64,000 nt of DNA from positions 14,000,161 to 14,064,160 of the forward strand of contig JAKCOZ010000021.1 of NCBI GenBank assembly GCA_022605955.1. Direction: 5' to 3'. This stretch comes from Rallus limicola (taxonomy: Eukaryota; Chordata; Aves; Gruiformes; Rallidae). The notes beneath the pieces were generated by a model. That model saw only the letters and a list, made by a program, of their open reading frames with translations, was not told where the DNA came from and did not search any database. Of the stretch, positions 59,023-64,000 are shown in pieces; positions within the stretch are counted from its first letter, which is position 1, and the number at the start of each line of letters is the position of its first letter. The position numbers and the translations under genes are program-made.

Positions 59023-61417
59023 GACAGAGCGAGATGTCTGAGTGTGTTTATACACGCGGGCAGTATTAGAAAATACTCATACTTTATTCAAGTCAAATAG
59101 CTTTTTGTAATGTAAATGAAATTGTACAACTTTGCTGCAGATTTTCTCCACTTGCCTTATCTTGGAAAATTCATTTAGAGGCAGAACAAGATGGTTGTGT
59201 GGCAGCCAAACAAAACATGTAGAAAATATTTTAGATACGTATTGTTGAAAATCAGTCCTTGCATGCTTTGCTGGTTAGAAACCTTTAAATTTTTGTCATA
59301 CTTTATTTCCATAACTAGCTCCTGGAAATAGCTAACATCAGATTTTGTTGTAAAGCATGTCTGCAAATACGTGGTGTGCTAAGAATGGGGCTATTCTGTG
59401 GAAAAAAACCCAGAAGTTTCAATATCAAAGGGTCAGGCTGATTTGTTCAAGGTAGAACAGTGAGGAACTGCACTGTAGTCCAAGGAGTCATTATAGCATA
59501 GGGTGGGTGTACCTGTACTAGCCCACAGCTCATACATTCAGGTACAACCAACCTTCTACCCACAGAAGCCCCCAGCTAAGCACAGACTAACAGGAGTAAA
59601 TAATTTCTGGGACTCCAGAACTCGCAGTTCAACATTCTGGCTCTAAACTACTTTGGAAATTTGGACTAATGTCTGCTTTCACACAAGAACAGCCAGGCTC
59701 CCAAAGAATTATGTTCACCTTACCAACCTGGCTGGAGAGTCCCATATTACTTCCTATGACATTAGTCTTGTCGTGCACTTAAGGAAGCAACACAGGCTGC
59801 AGGTAATGGTGATGGAAGACTTGCCCAGGACTGGATTTGTTTGCTGTTTAATTATGAATAGCTCAGCTTCTGGGAAGGGATGATACGCTGCTCACAAGTG
59901 CTGCATTCAGGCTCTCAGCTCACCACTGGAAGGCACTGCTAACGTAATGTCGCTAAAACGTTGGCTTGGCTATATTCCTTGTTAGTGCTGCTCAGGAGCT
60001 TAATCAAGTGAGCACAACATCGGGTTCAAGGGAGGAATGTTTTTCTGCCTAATTTGAAAAAGTTGTGAATCATGTGGAGTTAGGTTAATAAGGCAATTAT
60101 CCTTGTGTCTGGCAGTTCCTGGGGGATGTTGGTTTTAAAGTACTAATTCACTATTGTATCGTCCGAGGGTAAATGTACTCATGTTTGGAGCCAGCATGAG
60201 GCCTGGTCACGACTGAAGCTCTGTTTCGGTAATTTAAGTAGGATATAAGTGGTGAATGGGCCCTGTGAGTGCTCGGTCCTGAGAAAGGACTATTTTTCAA
60301 TTGGCTAATTGCTACTTTGAAGCTGGAAAATGCCCACTGGTGAGACAAATGAGATTTCTGCAAGGCAAACTCAGAAACTCATTTCCCTCTTGAGTCACTG
60401 AGTTCTTCTGGGTCCTTGCAGAGAACTGATGCCTTTGACAAAATTTGCTCTTACCTTCTAGGCAAATTTCAGCAAAACCATTAAGAATTGAATAACTGCT
60501 ACTGATCTGTGCTTCATATATATTTAAAACTGTGTGTGCTTTTTTTAGACGAGCGAGCTCCAACTATAAGGAAACAAAAATATATATTTGACATCAGTGC
60601 ATTAGAAAAAGATGGCTTGCTGGGAGCAGAGCTTCGAATATTGAGGAAAAAGCCTTCTGATACATGGAAGTCTCATTCTTCTGGAAAAACTTCCCAAGTG
60701 AAATTATTTAGTTGCTCTACAAACAGACAAGCAGCAACACTCCTGGACTCTCGTACTGTCAGTATCACAGATACACCGAAGTGGGAAGTGTTTGACATCT
60801 GGAAACTTTTCAGGAACTTTAAAAATTTGGTTAACTTGTGCTTTGAACTGGAAACTTTTGACAGGGGGAAAGCTGTTGATCTCAGGAGTGTGGGATTTAA
60901 TAGAACGGGAAGACAGGTCAATGAGAAGGCTCTCTTCTTGGTATTTGGGAGGACCAAAAAAAGGGACTTATTCTTCAATGAAATCAAAGCTAGATCGGGC
61001 CAAGATGACAAAACTGTTTATGAGTACTTGTTCAATCAAAGGCGGAAGAGAAGAGCTCCTCTAGCAACACGGCAAGGGAAGAGGCCCACTAAGAATCCAA
61101 AGGCAAGGTGTAGCAGAAAAGCCCTCCATGTAAATTTTAAGGATATGGGCTGGGATGACTGGATAATAGCCCCTCTAGAGTATGAAGCATATCACTGCGA
61201 AGGGCTGTGTGAATTCCCCCTTCGATCCCATCTGGAGCCCACCAATCATGCCGTTATCCAAACATTAATGAACTCGATGGACCCAGAATCAACTCCCCCA
61301 ACATGCTGTGTCCCAACCAGGCTGAGTCCTATTAGCATTCTTTTCATTGACTCTGCAAACAACGTGGTCTACAAGCAGTACGAGGACATGGTGGTGGAGT
61401 CATGTGGTTGTAGGTAG
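58347..61417 (+). CDS. GDF5: Growth/differentiation factor 5
   Basis: GDF5 is a secreted BMP-family ligand that binds BMPR1B and drives joint and cartilage formation. Two coding exons, 58347-58980 and 60549-61417, join in phase ([12 protein letters not shown]) and encode 500 residues; human has 501. A hydrophobic signal peptide ([15 protein letters not shown]) opens the protein. The prodomain carries the conserved [20 protein letters not shown] and [20 protein letters not shown]. The furin site RRKRR is at 61040-61054 and the mature 120-residue ligand begins APLATRQGK at 61055. The cystine-knot cysteines, including the CCVP pair and terminal CGCR, are intact. By memory the ligand differs from human at only about three residues. 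Confidence 0.97.
58981..60548 (+). other. GDF5 intron 1 with GT microsatellite
   Basis: A 1.57 kb intron ending cttttttttag. A 27 bp GT run (58996-59022) begins 15 bp inside the donor site. No other repeat or gene is seen. Confidence 0.8.
58996..59022. repeat. GT dinucleotide microsatellite
   Basis: Thirteen and a half uninterrupted GT units just inside the GDF5 intron. Confidence 0.95.
60549..61417 (+). CDS. GDF5: GDF5 exon 2: rest of prodomain and mature ligand
   Basis: Opens in phase 1 after ttttttag with [20 protein letters not shown]. It includes [15 protein letters not shown] and [20 protein letters not shown], the cleavage site, and the ligand. The stop TAG is at 61415-61417. Open sequence before 60549 is intron read-through. 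Confidence 0.97.
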
Positions 61418-62290
61418 CAGAACAGTTGCTCACGTGAATATGTTACAAAAGGTGATATGAAACATTGAACATAACCTCTCCTTGGACAAGGATAACTAGA
61501 TTTCTTATCTCTAGGATAAGTGTGTTTACAAGGATGTAGTGATAAATCCAGTGCTTGTATATGTCTCTCCACCATAGGCATGTGTCAGCAGCATTTGGAT
61601 GCTGTCATGCAGCCTGATACAAGGCCTTGTGTCGGCGACATGAGACTGGCGCTCATGACTGAAGTTCATGACAGCGAAGATTATACCTCCACATCTCTAG
61701 ATCACCTGGGTTTAGCTTCAAGGCAGTGGACAAAGATGGTATCAGTGAGCTGTGGGTATGACCTGTTTGATCCTTTTGAACGATGTTGTTGAGACTGAAT
61801 TCATGTCTGAGTCCCGTGTGCTTTGTCCATTAAGAAATGTAAGGAAAGAATCTTGATGTCAGAAGAAAAGCTTGTGTTCTGGTGTGCTTCCATCTTGGTG
61901 TAAATAGTTACACTGTAATATGATTTATTTCTGATTAGCTTTGAAACTTTGCATATATAAAGGAGGAGTCATTAAATATAATATGTTGATTTAGTTTTAA
62001 GTTTTACGTGGAGGTAGGTGATGCAGGAGGTATTTGCTTCCATATCTGCTTTCCTCCAAGCTACATATCTTTCTTAAGTATCCACCTTTCCATTATTGTG
62101 TAGCAAGATATATTACTCTGTATAAGGTCCAAGTTGTTCTCAAATGCTCATAGTAAAAGCGTTCAGTTGTGGCATAAGATGTAATAAATTATTGACACAG
62201 TGCTACGCTGTGTCTAGGTGTCCAACTCCGTGTAATTATAATGCTATTACCAAATTGTTTTAATGTTTTTGTACAATAAATACAAGTGAA
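61418..62290 (+). other. GDF5: GDF5 3' UTR with poly(A) signals
   Basis: AT-rich trailer with ATTAAA at 61971-61976 and AATAAA at 62183-62188 and 62275-62280. The last is followed by GT-rich sequence and is the likeliest distal end; the spacing allows alternative 3' ends. Confidence 0.6.
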
Positions 62291-64000
62291 AGGGACTTTT
62301 CAGTGCAGTGGAATACCAGTGGTATGCAAAACATGTCCATGTATTTTCCTTGCCTCTAACTCGGCTACCACAGAGGGAAACTGTGGAAACATTGGAAGAA
62401 AGATCTGAAAGTGTGGCACGGTTTGATCTGGCGCAGAATGACACTATCATCTGATGTATCTGGGCCAAAAATGAGCTGTGCAGATGACTGCAAAAGAGCA
62501 CTGGTCACCTTTTTATTCCACCAAGGGCTATGTGTTTGCTTATCTCCTTTATTCTAGACGTGGATTATAAATTTATTGTGGGATTGCTCTGTGAGTATTT
62601 CCACCTACAAAACTGGGCACTGTATGTTCAACTGCAGACGGATCAGAAAGGCCAGAAGAACCATCAGAAATGACTGAAATAGCTTATCAGCAGTATGAAA
62701 TAGAAATGCTAAGGTTTGATACAGTTTCATCACAGTTTAAACAATCAAGACCCATAATTTCCTAAACCTGAACTCTCCTCTGCAGTGAGCTGAACGTGAG
62801 ACTATGTCCTTCCTCCATCACGGTTGGGGCGTCTGGGCTGTGAACCAGCTTAATATACCTGGACACATGGCCGTACTGTCAGACAGACAGACATGCCCCT
62901 GTGCAGGCAGCTCTGCCCTGTGCCATGACCTACAGCACGGTGATATGGAGCAAGCGCTGCAGGGAGCTTTCATACGTGTGATCTCTTCGTGATAAGTTGG
63001 TGCCGCGGTTTGTCCCTGCAGGAATCAATCCTGCTTGGTGCAGGCCATGCAGTAGCACAAAACAAGGTGGGTCTTGCTGGTGCATCACTGACTAGCAGGT
63101 CAACAGGCATGTAGGATGAGAGCACTTGAAGCTGCTTTGTAACAAGTGCACGTGAAATTCTGGCATCTTACAGATCGATTTTGTGGGTCAGGGCTGTCCC
63201 CAGGGCTCCTCTGTCTCCTCTGCGTGCCCTTCCCAGCTCCTGCTCTTCCTTGTCTTGATGGAGCCTTAAGCCAGGACCAACAGTTACTGTCCCCCGCGCT
63301 AACTGCTTAGCACCACGCAGTCTCATGCGACCTTCAAAACAACAAGGAGTTTTTAACTCTAAGCTTTACTAGAGACTTACTTAGATACACTTTATCATTG
63401 CTGCAGTGGGAGAGAAAGCATTCTCCTGCCAAGTCCCCAGCCCAGAGGGCATCTCAGGCTTCTTTTGCCCCGCCTGTTCAAGCAGCTCTTTTCTTGCTCC
63501 TGCTGTTTTCTAAGTGACAGCTTGCAGCTTTTCAGGTTCCTTTCTCCAGCACTGACCACAGCTGCCTTCTGGAGAGGTTGGCTAGATGACCATGAGAAAG
63601 GCTTTTCCTTTCTCTCTTGTGTGCGGGCGCTGCTCCCCACGCCTACGCCTGTGTGCACATTCCCAGTGAACCTCTGTTCTCACGCAGGGTGACACAGTTG
63701 TGCCGTGCCATCTACTAACCACACAGGCTCATTCCTCAATAGCTTGGGGTGATCAGCTGAAAACAGCAAATTAAATTCACACGAAGCAAATTTCAGTTGT
63801 CTGAACAGCCGAGTTCACTCCTGGGATTACAACTTCCCACAAAGGGCAGTTTGCTTCAGTTCCAGCTGGATTTGTGAGATGCTGAGGCAGCTTTGGAGGA
63901 AGACAGCATTGGTGCTACACCCAATGTATGATAGGTTGGAAATCTGAGGAGGAAAATTGCCATACCCTTCACAGTGCAGAGCTGTTGATCAGCCTGAGGA
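62291..64000. other. Intergenic sequence downstream of GDF5
   Basis: No exon, RNA gene or clear repeat recognised. In mammals UQCC1 lies on this side and its region holds joint enhancers of GDF5; whether any element here is equivalent cannot be judged from one sequence. Confidence 0.5.

Noticed and set aside
1..64000. CRISPR arrays, bacterial operons, tRNA or rRNA genes
   Set aside because: None seen; the window is vertebrate nuclear DNA with introns and LINEs.

Overview
The window is vertebrate nuclear DNA, almost certainly from a bird. The evidence is many fragments of CR1 LINEs, two solo LTRs of a type common in birds, compact GT-AG introns, and a conserved CEP250/GDF5 pair. Three protein-coding loci account for nearly all convincing coding signal. 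Statements about human proteins are from memory, not from alignment.

1) Positions 46-13779, plus strand: a sacsin (SACS) paralogue that enters the window already in progress. Seven exons are visible. One is a 9.4 kb uninterrupted exon, and the last exon carries a HEPN domain. Three sacsin repeat regions, each with an Hsp90-like ATP-binding module, can be read, but the XPCB and J-domain segments that precede HEPN in human sacsin are absent. The N-terminus lies upstream of base 1.

2) Positions 13780-20409: intergenic, holding CR1 pieces, two solo LTRs and a decayed inverted copy of one CEP250 exon (19846-19992).

3) Positions 20410-51636, minus strand: CEP250 (C-Nap1), complete. I could join 31 coding exons with consistent phases into a 2,439-residue protein, against 2,442 in human. 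One exon is 2,589 bp. The introns hold CR1 copies, a roughly 420 bp direct duplication (27432-27846 and 42603-43034), and one probable GC-AG intron. CEP250 and the sacsin-like gene converge tail to tail.

4) Positions 51050-58164: the CpG-rich CEP250 promoter, then a CR1-rich spacer leading to the divergent gene GDF5.

5) Positions 58347-61417, plus strand: GDF5, two coding exons, 500 residues, with the furin site and the 120-residue cystine-knot ligand intact. An upstream ORF ends overlapping the GDF5 start codon. From 62290 to the end I see no gene.

The three genes do not form a pathway. They are a chaperone-like giant, a centrosome linker and a secreted joint/cartilage morphogen. CEP250 and GDF5 are head to head, as in human. 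The points most worth following up are the sacsin-like gene's architecture, the inverted exon copy just downstream of CEP250 (which could fold back on CEP250 pre-mRNA), and the GDF5 upstream ORF.
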